DNA of 64,000 bases, from the NCBI RefSeq assembly GCF_947500045.1, contig NZ_CANMQQ010000001.1:124001-188000 (forward strand), given 5' to 3'. This stretch comes from an uncultured Ruegeria sp. Lineage in GTDB: Bacteria > Pseudomonadota > Alphaproteobacteria > Rhodobacterales > Rhodobacteraceae. Of the stretch, positions 37,878 through 46,909 are shown piece after piece. A program made the position numbers and the translations under genes. Positions within the stretch are counted from its first letter, which is position 1; each line of letters starts with the position of its first letter. The notes below the pieces were generated by a model. That model searched no databases. It was not told where the DNA came from and saw only the letters and a list, made by a program, of their open reading frames with translations.

Positions 37878-38867
37878 CTACTCCGCTTCGGCCATAAGAC
37901 GGGCGACATCAAGCATGCGGGCCGAAAACCCCCATTCATTGTCGTACCAACCAAAAACCCTGACCTGATGTTCTTGAACCATGCGTGTTTCGGGCCCGGC
38001 AAGCACCAGTGATTCCGGGCGGGTTCGCAGGTCGGACGAAACCAAGGGCAGATCGGTCCAGCCCAACACGGCTGAGCCGGCAATCGCTTCGCCAAGCGCG
38101 GGCTTGAACTGCTCTGCATTCATGCCGCGTTTAAGAGTGGCAGTAAGATCAACGGCAGATACGCTTGCGGTTGGAACACGCACCGCAGCCCCTGAAATGC
38201 GACCGGCCAGGTCTGGCAACACGACATCAATCAATTGCGTCGCGCTTGAGGTCGTGGGCACCATCGACAACGCCCCCGCGCGTGAACGCGCCAGATCACC
38301 GCGCGGTGCATCAACCATCGGCTGGCTGTTGGTATAGCAGTGTATCGTGGTCATATGCCCGGACATCAGACCGCCGATTTCGTCGATCACCTTGACCAGT
38401 GGAGCCAGCCCGTTGGTTGTGCAGGATGCGTTTGAGACGATGCGCGCGTTACCCAGCTGATCTTCATTTGCACCCAGAACAACCGTGACCTCAGCAGCGG
38501 GTGACGGACCTGAAATCAGCACTTTGCGCGCTCCGGCGCTCAATCCCCGGCTGGCCACGTCTGATGTGCGTGCGATCCCGGTGCAATCGAGAATGACATC
38601 AACGCCCGACAGATCGACCTGTGCCAGATCTGCACTGTGTGACATTGGAATGATCCGGCCATCGATGTTCAGCGCTGCGCCTTCTGGCGTTACCGGACCC
38701 GGATATGGCCCGAACGTGCTGTCGTATTTGAACAGATAAGCACAGGTTTCAAGCGGTGCGATGTCGTTGATCAGCACCAGTTTGATATCCGAATGCTGCG
38801 GCAGGCTTAGGACCTGACGCAGGATGGTGCGGCCGATACGGCCGAATCCGTTGATCGCAAGTTTCAT
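37878..38867 (-). CDS. GAPDH/erythrose-4-phosphate dehydrogenase-like protein
   Basis: The 329-residue product has the NAD loop INGFGRIGR, the catalytic Cys 149 in ASCTTNG and His 176, so it should oxidise an aldehyde. It departs from true GAPDH at the inorganic-phosphate site: the usual STGAAK is TSSATQ (206-211), and Asp 181 is Ser. The C-terminal LPLVSSDLRTRPES resembles Epd of vitamin B6 synthesis. The substrate therefore may not be glyceraldehyde 3-phosphate. It lies inside the purine region on the opposite strand to the permease. Confidence 0.8.
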   Translation of the reverse strand: MKLAINGFGRIGRTILRQVLSLPQHSDIKLVLINDIAPLETCAYLFKYDSTFGPYPGPVTPEGAALNIDGRIIPMSHSADLAQVDLSGVDVILDCTGIARTSDVASRGLSAGARKVLISGPSPAAEVTVVLGANEDQLGNARIVSNASCTTNGLAPLVKVIDEIGGLMSGHMTTIHCYTNSQPMVDAPRGDLARSRAGALSMVPTTSSATQLIDVVLPDLAGRISGAAVRVPTASVSAVDLTATLKRGMNAEQFKPALGEAIAGSAVLGWTDLPLVSSDLRTRPESLVLAGPETRMVQEHQVRVFGWYDNEWGFSARMLDVARLMAEAE

Positions 38868-38921
38868 GCGCAAGCTATGGCAGGCAGATCAGGCGATCTC
38901 AATGAAAGTATTGTACCAATT

Positions 38922-39245
38922 TCAGTTGCAGCTAACCTGCGAGAAAAACTGGCCGGAGATGTTCTGGTACATGCTGGAGTAGATCGCCTTGCAACCGGTT
39001 GCCTGCTGTATAGCGGCCATTGCTTGGATGGTGCGCAGACGCGGCGGAGGCCCAAAAGGGTTCAGATTGTTGTTGTCCCGCGTGGCCCGATAGACCACAG
39101 GCGCGTCCGAGACCTGTGTCACCGCCCAGGTGCGGCTCATGACGAAAACGGATTTGGTTTCTTCCTTGGCTGCGACCGGGGCAGCATTGAACGCCGAAAG
39201 GCCAAGGGTGGCAACCAGTGCAATCATCGTACCGCGCAGTAACAT
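38922..39245 (-). CDS. Small secreted protein of unknown function
   Basis: The 107-residue product has a signal peptide (MIALVATLGLSAFNAAPVAA) and a short mature domain with two Cys (ATGCKAIY, QVSCN), probably a disulfide. I do not recognise the family. Start at 39245 gives MLLRGTM; an inner ATG (seventh codon, 39227) is also possible. It lies between the GAPDH-like gene and the ureidoglycine aminohydrolase gene, with no sign of a link to purines. Confidence 0.6.
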   Translation of the reverse strand: MLLRGTMIALVATLGLSAFNAAPVAAKEETKSVFVMSRTWAVTQVSDAPVVYRATRDNNNLNPFGPPPRLRTIQAMAAIQQATGCKAIYSSMYQNISGQFFSQVSCN

Positions 39246-39347
39246 CGAACAATCTCCAGTGCTGAAAACTCATGTGATTTCATCAGATTCCAGCGATTCT
39301 GAAAACCCCCATACCGGACATCTTACGGATAACGCAGCGTTCGTCAG

Positions 39348-40181
39348 CTATCGCGCGGATAGGGACAGAGGCATGTGCCGGTTCACATCCTTGTAGAGCA
39401 GATAGCGAAACCGCCCTGGTCCGCCGGCATAACAGGCCTGTGGGCAGAAGGCGCGCAGCCACATATAATCACCCGCCTCGACCTCGACCCAATCCTGATT
39501 GAGGCGATAGACCGCTTTGCCCTCAAGCACATAAAGGCCGTGCTCCATCACGTGGGTTTCTGCAAAGGGGATCACACCGCCGGGTTCGAAATTGACGATG
39601 TTGACGTGCATGTCGTGGCGAAGATCGTGAGGATCGGTAAAGCGCGTGGTGGACCAGCGGCCTTGGGTGCCGGGCATCTCATTGGGTGTCACATCGCGTT
39701 CATTTGTGATGATCGGGTCCGGGGCGGGCAGGCCGGGCACGGCCTGATAGGCTTTGCGTACCCAATGGAATCGAGCGATGGTATCGGCGCGGTTGTGCAG
39801 CACCCAGGTGCTGCCCGGCGGGATATAGGCGTATCCGCCGGTTTCCAGGACGTGATCCGCGTCATTCAGGGTCAGTGTGACAGTGCCTTCGACCACAAAG
39901 ATCACGCCTTGCGCGTTTGGGTCGGTTTCAGGGGTATCGCTGCCACCGCCGGGCTGCACCTCCATGATATACTGCGAGAATGTCTCGGCAAATCCGCTTA
40001 GAGGCCGGGACAGGACCCACAGGCGCGTCCCTTCCCAAAAAGGCAAAAAACTGGTCACGATGTCGCGCATCGTGCCTTTCGGGATCACCGCATAAGCGTC
40101 GGTGAACATGGCGCGGTCGGTCAATAGCTGGTCCTGCCCCGGGTGCCCGCCTGTCGGCGCGTAGTATTTAGAATGTATCAT
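39348..40181 (-). CDS. allE: (S)-ureidoglycine aminohydrolase, double-cupin
   Basis: The enzyme releases ammonia from ureidoglycine to give ureidoglycolate, the AllA substrate. The 277-residue product has two cupin domains; the family features KYYAPTGGHP, LTDRAMFTDAYAVIPKG, MRDIVTSFLPFWEGTRLW and the second-domain metal residues in FAETHVMEHGLYVLEGKAVY are clear. ATG 40181 follows AGAGGCCTTTG; a start at 40199 is possible. A longer frame to 40421 would run into the next gene's start on the other strand and has no similarity. It completes the late steps of the purine route. Confidence 0.92.
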   Translation of the reverse strand: MIHSKYYAPTGGHPGQDQLLTDRAMFTDAYAVIPKGTMRDIVTSFLPFWEGTRLWVLSRPLSGFAETFSQYIMEVQPGGGSDTPETDPNAQGVIFVVEGTVTLTLNDADHVLETGGYAYIPPGSTWVLHNRADTIARFHWVRKAYQAVPGLPAPDPIITNERDVTPNEMPGTQGRWSTTRFTDPHDLRHDMHVNIVNFEPGGVIPFAETHVMEHGLYVLEGKAVYRLNQDWVEVEAGDYMWLRAFCPQACYAGGPGRFRYLLYKDVNRHMPLSLSAR

Positions 40182-40319
40182 CAAAGGCCTCTGGTTCATT
40201 TGGGCACAATATGAGGTGATCTTGCAGACAGACCTAGCACCAGCCTTGCAAAAGGTTTGTTCGGGATAATTTGAAGGTGGCCAAGTTGGACTTGGCCGCA
40301 CACGCATAGAGGTATATCT

Positions 40320-40361
40320 ATGGGCATGAAATTTATTCAGATCGGCGAGGCCCTGCCATGA
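40320..40361 (+). CDS. Possible 13-codon upstream ORF
   Basis: ATG 40320 opens a 13-codon frame (MGMKFIQIGEALP) after AGAGG and ends in a TGA that overlaps the next gene's ATG as ATGA. This is the layout of a coupled leader ORF. There is no evidence that the peptide is conserved, and the gene also has its own GCGAGG site inside this frame. Confidence 0.3.
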   Translation: MGMKFIQIGEALP

Positions 40362-40714
40362 AAGCCTTTGTTTGCACAGCGTTGGTTGCTGCCCTGTTCG
40401 TTGGAACGGGCGGAATCGCACAGGCCAAGTCGCTTTCCCGAATCATTGCGGAAATGGGGTTGAGCCCTGCTGATTTTGAGGTGCTGAGTGCCACGTCAAA
40501 CGCGTTGTTGTCATCAGGCTCACCTTCTGTCGGGCAAGAAAGGGCGTGGCTTAATCAGGAAACTGGCTCAAAAGGGACGATCCGGGTGCAGAGTGTTCAG
40601 GACAATTGTGTGATTCTCCAGCATGTTGTGCAGCCCGAAGGTGCTGAACAGGCCCGCGATATCAGAACCCGACGATGCATGACTGCTGACGGTAAGTGGA
40701 TACTGACGCCCTAA
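40358..40714 (+). CDS. Small secreted protein, unknown function
   Basis: The 118-residue product has a signal peptide (MKAFVCTALVAALFVGTGG, cut near AQA-KSL). The mature part has two Cys (DNCVILQ, RRCMTADGKW) and ends in RTRRCMTADGKWILTP, which recalls the end of bacterial surface-antigen repeats. It is transcribed away from allE. A terminator-like structure follows its stop. Confidence 0.65.
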   Translation: MKAFVCTALVAALFVGTGGIAQAKSLSRIIAEMGLSPADFEVLSATSNALLSSGSPSVGQERAWLNQETGSKGTIRVQSVQDNCVILQHVVQPEGAEQARDIRTRRCMTADGKWILTP

Positions 40715-40716
40715 GG

Positions 40717-40752
40717 GGTCACCACGGCGGGTGGGTGACCTCACGCCGTTTT
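40717..40752 (+). terminator. Terminator region with two exclusive hairpins
   Basis: ACGGCG (40724-40729) can pair with CGCCGT (40744-40749) and runs into TTTT. An alternative hairpin, GGTCACC (40717-40723) with GGTGACC (40734-40740), overlaps its loop. It follows directly after the stop of the small secreted protein. Confidence 0.45.
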
Positions 40753-40928
40753 GCCGTTCTGTCTTGGTCGTCGAGCTTTGCCTGCCACCTGAGAGGCATC
40801 GCAACAATGCCTGACCGGTGCATTTCACCCGAATGACGTTCCGTCACCCAACTGGACAGCATCATGGCAGCTAAGCCATCCTTGGACGCAAGCAAAGGGT
40901 GCGCGCGAGGACGCAGAGAGGGATCAAC

Positions 40929-42164
40929 ATGACCATGACATTCGGATTACGCGAGGAGAACCGCGCCCTGTTGCGACGAGTTGTCGACATGATCCGGGAC
41001 GAAGTTGTTCCGCTTGAACAAGCGTATCACGCCGAGATCAACACAGGCGATCGCTGGCAATACACCGAGCGTCAGGTCGATATTCTCGAAGGCCTCAAGG
41101 CCAAGGCCAAGGCCGCGGGTTTGTGGAACTTCTGGCTGACCGACAGCGACAAGGGCTTTGGTCTCAGCACTGTTGAATACGCATATTTCGCTGAAGAGAT
41201 GGGCAAAACCCCCTTGGGGGCCGAGGTGTTCAATTGTTCCGCCCCCGATACCGGGAACATGGAAGTATTTGAACGCTACGGGTCTGATGCGATGAAAGAG
41301 CAATGGCTGAAACCGTTGCTTGAGGGAAAAATACGGTCAGCCTATCTGATGACTGAACCCGATGTTGCCTCATCCGATGCCACCAATATCTCGATGTCTT
41401 GTGTGCGGGACGGCGACGACTACGTTCTCAACGGCGAGAAATGGTGGGCTTCGGGGGCAGGCGATCCACGCTGCAAGGTTTATATCGTGATGGTCAAAAC
41501 CGGTGGTGAGGATCTGCCCAAACACCAGCGTCAGTCGATGATCGTGGTGCCAGCGGACACGAATGGTATTGAAGTGCTGCGCCCGATGGAGGTCTATGGC
41601 CACGACGATGCGCCCCATGGGCATATGCACATCCGCTTCACGAATGTCCGGGTTCCAGCCGAGAACATTCTGCTGGGCGAGGGGCGTGGATTCGAGATCG
41701 CGCAGGGCCGGTTGGGGCCAGGGCGGATTCACCATTGCATGCGCGCCATTGGTCAGGCCGAGGCCGCGCTTGAGCAGATGTGCAAGCGATCGCTGCAGCG
41801 CCAGGCGTTCGGCAAGAAACTAGCTCAGTTAGGTGCAAACTACGACATCATCGCCGAATGCCGGATGGAAATCGAAATGGCTCGCCTGCTGTGTCTTAAG
41901 GCGGCGTGGTTCATGGATCAGGGTGATGCGCGGGCAGCGGCGCCGTGGATCAGCCAGATCAAGGTCGTGGCGCCCAAGGTCGCGCTGAAGGTGATTGATC
42001 AGGCTGTTCAGATGTTTGGTGCGCAGGGCATTAGTCAGGATACTCCGCTGGCCAATGCCTGGACCCATGTACGTACTCTGCGTTTGGCGGATGGGCCGGA
42101 TGCGGTGCACCGCCGACAGGTCGCGCGGGCCGAATTGAAGAAATACACGCAGGAAAAAGTCTGA
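40929..42164 (+). CDS. Acyl-CoA dehydrogenase
   Basis: The 411-residue flavoprotein introduces a double bond into an acyl-CoA. It shows the family's YLMTEPDVASSDATNI flavin-binding segment, GEKWWASGAGD, and the C-terminal AVQMFGAQGISQDTPLA, and looks like the ACAD10/11-like group. The chain length used cannot be told. ATG 40929 follows GAGAGGGATCAAC. A thioesterase gene follows after 15 nt. The 214 nt before it hold the terminator of the previous gene. Confidence 0.93.
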   Translation: MTMTFGLREENRALLRRVVDMIRDEVVPLEQAYHAEINTGDRWQYTERQVDILEGLKAKAKAAGLWNFWLTDSDKGFGLSTVEYAYFAEEMGKTPLGAEVFNCSAPDTGNMEVFERYGSDAMKEQWLKPLLEGKIRSAYLMTEPDVASSDATNISMSCVRDGDDYVLNGEKWWASGAGDPRCKVYIVMVKTGGEDLPKHQRQSMIVVPADTNGIEVLRPMEVYGHDDAPHGHMHIRFTNVRVPAENILLGEGRGFEIAQGRLGPGRIHHCMRAIGQAEAALEQMCKRSLQRQAFGKKLAQLGANYDIIAECRMEIEMARLLCLKAAWFMDQGDARAAAPWISQIKVVAPKVALKVIDQAVQMFGAQGISQDTPLANAWTHVRTLRLADGPDAVHRRQVARAELKKYTQEKV

Positions 42165-42179
42165 GGCGACCGGAATAAG

Positions 42180-42980
42180 ATGACAGTGGATAGGCCGGGG
42201 CAGGCGTATTTTCACCAAAATGCGCAGGGTGTGTTTGTGGGCAATGATCCGGCGCGCGGGCCGTGGTCTGCGGATCACTGCCATGCCGGGCCGGTCAGTG
42301 GCCTGATCGTGCGCGCGGCAGAGACCGAGGTTGGCCCCGAGAAGATGCTGACCCGGCTGACGGTCGATCTGTTGCGCCCGCTGCCTTTGGCTGGACTGCG
42401 GGTCGCAGCCGAGACCACGCGCCATACCAGAACGCTGGCGACCACGCGGGTCACGGTGCATGATCTGGACGATACACTCTGCGCCACGGCCACCACGATG
42501 CATTTGGTGCGCAGACATCTCGGGGATGTGCCTAATGTCGATCTGCCCACACCTCGTGTCGATGATATGGTCGATGGTCCCTTTCCAATCGGTGAGATGC
42601 GGCATGATCTGCCTGGCTTCGCCCATCATTCTCAGATCGGCTATCCCGAAGGCGGCAATCAAGGGGCAGGTCCCAAAACAGTGTGGATGCGCACGCCGCC
42701 GTTGCTGGAAGGCGAAGACCCGTCGCCCATTCAGGCTTTGTGCCCTCTCGCCGATTGCGGCAACGGCATATCGTGGAATGCGCCTACAACCGAGATGGGC
42801 TTCATGAACACTGACCTGACGGTTCAGATCCACCGAGAACCTGTTTCGGACTGGCTGGCCTCGGATTCGATTTCGCATTGGCAGCCTTCGGGGGTCGGAA
42901 TGTCGCAGTCGGTGTTGTTTGACACGCAAGGTCCTGTCGGAACGGCACTGCAAACGCTGGTCCTGTTTCCGCCTGAATAA
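42180..42980 (+). CDS. Acyl-CoA thioesterase, double-hotdog type
   Basis: The 266-residue product has an N-terminal hotdog domain (GPWSADHCHAGPVSGLIVRA, TRLTVDLLRPLPLAGL) and a C-terminal one (MGFMNTDLTVQIHREP, GVGMSQSVLFDTQGPVGTAL), the TesB-like layout. It would hydrolyse acyl-CoA esters. Placement right after the acyl-CoA dehydrogenase suggests a shared catabolic role, such as releasing a stalled intermediate; this is inferred. Confidence 0.82.
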   Translation: MTVDRPGQAYFHQNAQGVFVGNDPARGPWSADHCHAGPVSGLIVRAAETEVGPEKMLTRLTVDLLRPLPLAGLRVAAETTRHTRTLATTRVTVHDLDDTLCATATTMHLVRRHLGDVPNVDLPTPRVDDMVDGPFPIGEMRHDLPGFAHHSQIGYPEGGNQGAGPKTVWMRTPPLLEGEDPSPIQALCPLADCGNGISWNAPTTEMGFMNTDLTVQIHREPVSDWLASDSISHWQPSGVGMSQSVLFDTQGPVGTALQTLVLFPPE

Positions 42981-43050
42981 GGCGGCAGGTTTCTGCACGA
43001 TCATGTGTATTCGGATTGCCGACACCTGCCGCGCGTCCTATCTTCGACCC

Positions 43051-43698
43051 ATGCGTTGGCTTGTCTTCTCACTTTCCTGCTTGCTGCCGGTATCGGCTCA
43101 GTCTCACCCGCATGTCTTCATAGACACCGGGCTGGAATTCATCGTCGACGATGTAGGCAATCTGACCCATGTGCGGGTGACCTGGGCCTATGATGAATTC
43201 TACTCATTACTGGTTCTGGAAGACATGCGACTGGATCAGGACGGCGATGGCGTGCTTGCAGAGTCGGAAGAGCAATTCCTGAGCGGCTTCGATGCACAAT
43301 GGGTTGAGGGCTATAACGGCGATCTAGTCATTCGCATGGGTGATACAGTGATCCCGTTATCCGGCCCTTTAGAGCCGCATGCCACGACAGAGGATGCGCG
43401 CATTGTCACCACTCATCTACGCGCTGTTGAAGGCGGGCCTGTTACGGCCAACGCCTTGTCGATCAAGGCCTTCGACGAAAGCTTTTATACGGCCTACGAA
43501 GTGACCCGACCCGTGACCGTCTCGGGGTCTGTTGATTGCCAGATAGAACGCAGCGATCCCGATATCGACGCAGAGCTGGCCCAGATGCAGGCATTCTTGC
43601 GGACGCTGGACGCCGATTATGACCTTGAGGAAAACGATATCCCGATGGTCGGAGAGAAATTCGCAACCGAGATCAGGCTTTCATGTCCCGCTACCTGA
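43051..43698 (+). CDS. DUF1007 family periplasmic protein
   Basis: The 215-residue product has a signal peptide (MRWLVFSLSCLLPVSA) and then the DUF1007 start QSHPHVFIDTGLEF and VTWAYDEFYSLL. An EF-hand-like DQDGDGVLAESEE (Asp/Gly-rich) suggests metal binding. The family occurs with NicO-type transporters, as here: the next gene overlaps by 16 nt. Probable role: a periplasmic partner in metal export or uptake; the metal is unknown. Confidence 0.85.
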   Translation: MRWLVFSLSCLLPVSAQSHPHVFIDTGLEFIVDDVGNLTHVRVTWAYDEFYSLLVLEDMRLDQDGDGVLAESEEQFLSGFDAQWVEGYNGDLVIRMGDTVIPLSGPLEPHATTEDARIVTTHLRAVEGGPVTANALSIKAFDESFYTAYEVTRPVTVSGSVDCQIERSDPDIDAELAQMQAFLRTLDADYDLEENDIPMVGEKFATEIRLSCPAT

Positions 43699-44615
43699 TT
43701 GTTCCCGTCGCCATCGCTTGCGGGTTGCTCCTGTGGTTCTGGGGCAGCGGTGGCTTTGACCATCTAGCTGCCTGGGCCGCCGGAGAGCAGCGGGATTTCC
43801 AGAACCAGATTGCCCGCGCTTTGCGCGCTGCACGCGCCGAACAGCCTGAAGCCATCGCTACGCTACTGACCGTCTGTTTTGCCTATGGGTTTTTTCATGC
43901 CATCGGACCGGGCCATGGCAAGGTTCTGATCGGAGGTTATGGGCTGGGCCGTCAGGTCGCGTTCTGGCGCCTGTCCGCTATCAGCGTCCTGTCGAGCCTA
44001 GGTCAAGCCGTCACAGCTGTTGTGCTGGTTTATGCGGGCGTGTTGGTGTTCCAAATGTCGCGCGAGTCGTTGGTGGGTACCACCGAACAGGTCATGGCAC
44101 CGATCAGCTATGGCGCGATTGCTGCGATTGGCTTGTGGCTGATTTTTCGTGCGCTCCGTAGCTTTGTTCGACGCCACAAAGGACAGCCTGCGCACAGCCA
44201 CGACCACCATCACCAAGCGCATCATGACCATGATCACGAACATGGGGTCTGCTCGGATTGCGGCCACCGCCATGGCCCAACTGCTGAAGAGGTCGCGCAG
44301 GTTGGTAACCTGCGCGAGGCATTGGTTTTGATAGCAGGCATCGCTGCACGCCCCTGTACCGGGGCGTTATTTGTGCTGATCCTAACTTGGCAGATGGGTA
44401 TCGCGATGGTTGGTATCGCCGGAGCGTTCGCCATGGCGCTGGGCACCGCAATGGTCACCACGCTGGTCGGTTGGACGTCGTTCGGATTGCGCGGTGGGTT
44501 GCTGGCCTCGGCCTCGGCCACACGATTTGCGTCGGTCCTGGCCCCGACCATCGAACTGGTGGCAGGCCTCATCATTGCTGTGATTGCAAGCGGGTTGCTG
44601 CTGCGCGCTCTGTAA
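43683..44615 (+). CDS. NicO/RcnA-family nickel/cobalt transporter
   Basis: The 310-residue membrane protein has the family's AIGPGHGKVLIGGY motif in an early helix and a cytosolic or periplasmic His-rich loop (SHDHHHQAHHDHDHEHG, followed by CSDCGHRHG) about residue 170, then ARPCTGALFVLILTWQMG. The His/Cys loop is a metal-binding sensor or reservoir typical of such exporters. It overlaps the DUF1007 gene and converges on truA with a 2-nt gap. Metal and direction are inferred. Confidence 0.9.
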   Translation: MSRYLIVPVAIACGLLLWFWGSGGFDHLAAWAAGEQRDFQNQIARALRAARAEQPEAIATLLTVCFAYGFFHAIGPGHGKVLIGGYGLGRQVAFWRLSAISVLSSLGQAVTAVVLVYAGVLVFQMSRESLVGTTEQVMAPISYGAIAAIGLWLIFRALRSFVRRHKGQPAHSHDHHHQAHHDHDHEHGVCSDCGHRHGPTAEEVAQVGNLREALVLIAGIAARPCTGALFVLILTWQMGIAMVGIAGAFAMALGTAMVTTLVGWTSFGLRGGLLASASATRFASVLAPTIELVAGLIIAVIASGLLLRAL

Positions 44616-44617
44616 CT

Positions 44618-45385
44618 TTAGTCGAATACCGGGTCAGGATACCCGACCCGCGCCAGATAGAGCCCCTGTGGCGGACAAACTGGCCCGCAGGCGGCGCGGT
44701 CAACTGCCTCAAGCGCTGTGCGTACGTCGTCGGGTAACCAAGACCCGGCTCCAACACGTTCCAACGTGCCAACGAAGCTGCGCACCTGATTGTGCAGGAA
44801 CGATCGGGCGCGAACGTGGAAATGGATTTCGGGACCCGAGAAACCTTGCACCTGCTCGACACGCAACTCATCCAGCGTTTTGACCGGACTGGCCGCCTGA
44901 CAGATGGTGGATCGGAAGGTGGTGAAATCATGCCGCCCAATCAGCATATCGGCACCGGCCTGCATCGCCGCGACATCCAGCTGATGACCAATCTGCCAGA
45001 CCTGCCCCCGCTCATGCGTTGCAGGCGCTCGGCGCATCAAGATGCGGAACAGATACTGCCGTTCCAGCGCTGAAAAGCGCGCGTGCCAGTCGTCATCAAC
45101 CCGCGCGGCTCTGACGATGGCGACCGGCTGCGGTTTGAGGTGATAGTTTAACGCCTCGGACAGGCGGAACGGATCCCACTCCTTGACCAGATCGCAATGC
45201 GCCACTTGCCCCAACGCGTGAACCCCCGCATCCGTACGCCCAGCGGCAGCGATGGAATGTTCACCGGGTTCGATCCGCGACAGAGCCTGCTCAATCGCGC
45301 CCTGAACCGAGGGCAACTCTTTCTGCCGCTGCCATCCGGCGAACGGTTCCCCTTGGTATTCGACTTTCAGCGCGTATCTGGGCAT
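44618..45385 (-). CDS. truA: tRNA pseudouridine synthase A
   Basis: TruA makes pseudouridine at tRNA positions 38-40. The 255-residue product has the catalytic Asp 52 in [27 protein letters not shown] near the start and [15 protein letters not shown] in the C-terminal half. It is divergent from the YcjX gene. Confidence 0.96.
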   Translation of the reverse strand: MPRYALKVEYQGEPFAGWQRQKELPSVQGAIEQALSRIEPGEHSIAAAGRTDAGVHALGQVAHCDLVKEWDPFRLSEALNYHLKPQPVAIVRAARVDDDWHARFSALERQYLFRILMRRAPATHERGQVWQIGHQLDVAAMQAGADMLIGRHDFTTFRSTICQAASPVKTLDELRVEQVQGFSGPEIHFHVRARSFLHNQVRSFVGTLERVGAGSWLPDDVRTALEAVDRAACGPVCPPQGLYLARVGYPDPVFD

Positions 45386-45493
45386 AGGGCGCTGGTAGCG
45401 CGCCGCGCGCGAACGAGCAAGAGGGGCAATACCTCTGGCATGTGCTGCGACCGCTACCTATCTTGGGACAAACGATAATTGCGGGGCGACAGT

Positions 45494-46909
45494 TTGGTCA
45501 TCTCATCATTGGCAGACAGTCTGGTGCGCGGAGTCGAATCTGTGGGCGATCGCGTGTCCGAGGCATTTTTTGAACCGGTCATCCGGATTGGCGTCACCGG
45601 ATTGGCGCGGTCTGGCAAGACCGTGTTCATCACGTCGCTGGTGGCCAACCTACTGGACCGGGGTCGTATGACAGGCCTTGTGGCGCAGCAAGAAGGACGG
45701 ATCACCGCCAGCTACCTGCAGCCGCAGCCCGACGACACCGTGCCCCGATTCGATTTCGAATCCCACCTGTCAGCGCTGACCGGCACCTCGCCGCACTGGC
45801 CCGATAGTACACGCGCCGTGTCAGAGCTGCGCCTGTCGTTCAAGGTACAGCCTGCCGGTTTGCTATCGGGGCTGCAGGGGCCACGCACGTTGCACCTGGA
45901 CATCGTGGATTATCCCGGTGAGTGGCTGCTGGATCTGGCCTTGCTGGATAAATCCTACGAGGCATGGTCGCGGGATACACTGGAACATATCGCAAACCGC
46001 CCGCAAGCCGAGGCATTTCTGGCAACCGCTCAGGCGGTCGATCCAACCGCCCCACATGATGAGCCACAGGCCCAGGACCTCGCCCGCAGGTTCACCGACT
46101 ACCTGAACGCCGCACGAGAGGCCGGGTTCTATGACTGCACTCCCGGTCGGTTCCTTCTGCCGGGGGATCTCGCCGGTTCCCCTGTGCTGACCTTCGCGCC
46201 CTTGCCGGTGTTCGAGGCGTCCCGCCGCCGCTCGCTTCACCGCGAGATGGAGCGGCGGTATGAAGCCTATAAGGCACGTGTGGTCAAACCGTTCTTTCGC
46301 GATCACTTTGCACGGATCGACCGCCAGATCGTTCTGGTTGATGCACTTGGTGCAATTCACAAGGGGCCGCAAGCGGTTGAGGATATGCGCCGTGCGATGG
46401 CTGATATCCTGTCGGCCTTTCGCCCCGGTCGAAATGCATGGTTGAACAAGCTGCTGCTGGGCAAACGGGTCGAGCGTATCCTGTTCGCCGCCACAAAGGC
46501 CGATCACCTGCATCACCTGCAGCATCCACGTCTGACCGCGATTATCGAGGCCTTGACCCGTGAGGCGCGCGACCGCGCCAGCTTTGCCGGGGCCGAGACA
46601 GCGGCCCTGTCGCTGGCCTCACTCCGTGCCACAACCGAAGAGACGCGCAGCCACAACGGTGACGCGTTGCCTTGTGTGCGCGGCACCCTGTTGGATAGTG
46701 GTAAGCAGGCGGCCTTTTACCCCGGCGATCTGCCAGAAGACCCGGCCCATTTGTTGGGCCCTGCACGGAGTGGGGCCGAGGGTTGGTTGGGCGAGGATTA
46801 CGGTTATATGGCCTTCGCGCCCGCACATCTGACCCTGAACCCCGGCGATGGCCCTCCGCATATTCGGCTGGACCGGGCCGCACAGTTCCTGATCGGAGAC
46901 CGGCTGTGA
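45494..46909 (+). CDS. YcjX-family GTP-binding protein
   Basis: The roughly 471-residue product has a Walker A motif GLARSGKTVFI, DIVDYPGEWLLDL as the Walker B/switch region, and TKAD as the base-recognition motif; the whole matches the YcjX (DUF463) stress-induced P-loop family. The start is uncertain: TTG 45494 after GCGGGGCGACAGT is preferred, and TTG 45479 is possible. The stop overlaps the next gene's GTG by 4 nt. Its usual partner YcjF is two genes on. Confidence 0.88.
   Translation: MVISSLADSLVRGVESVGDRVSEAFFEPVIRIGVTGLARSGKTVFITSLVANLLDRGRMTGLVAQQEGRITASYLQPQPDDTVPRFDFESHLSALTGTSPHWPDSTRAVSELRLSFKVQPAGLLSGLQGPRTLHLDIVDYPGEWLLDLALLDKSYEAWSRDTLEHIANRPQAEAFLATAQAVDPTAPHDEPQAQDLARRFTDYLNAAREAGFYDCTPGRFLLPGDLAGSPVLTFAPLPVFEASRRRSLHREMERRYEAYKARVVKPFFRDHFARIDRQIVLVDALGAIHKGPQAVEDMRRAMADILSAFRPGRNAWLNKLLLGKRVERILFAATKADHLHHLQHPRLTAIIEALTREARDRASFAGAETAALSLASLRATTEETRSHNGDALPCVRGTLLDSGKQAAFYPGDLPEDPAHLLGPARSGAEGWLGEDYGYMAFAPAHLTLNPGDGPPHIRLDRAAQFLIGDRL

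Noticed and set aside
40182..40421. N-terminal extension of the ureidoglycine aminohydrolase frame
   Set aside because: It has no similarity to the family, crosses the promoter region and overlaps the divergent secreted-protein gene.
41829..43025. 398-codon minus-strand frame over the acyl-CoA dehydrogenase and thioesterase genes
   Set aside because: Antisense of two well-supported genes.
43998..44273. His/Val-rich minus-strand frame in the NicO gene
   Set aside because: Caused by the His-rich loop codons read in antisense.
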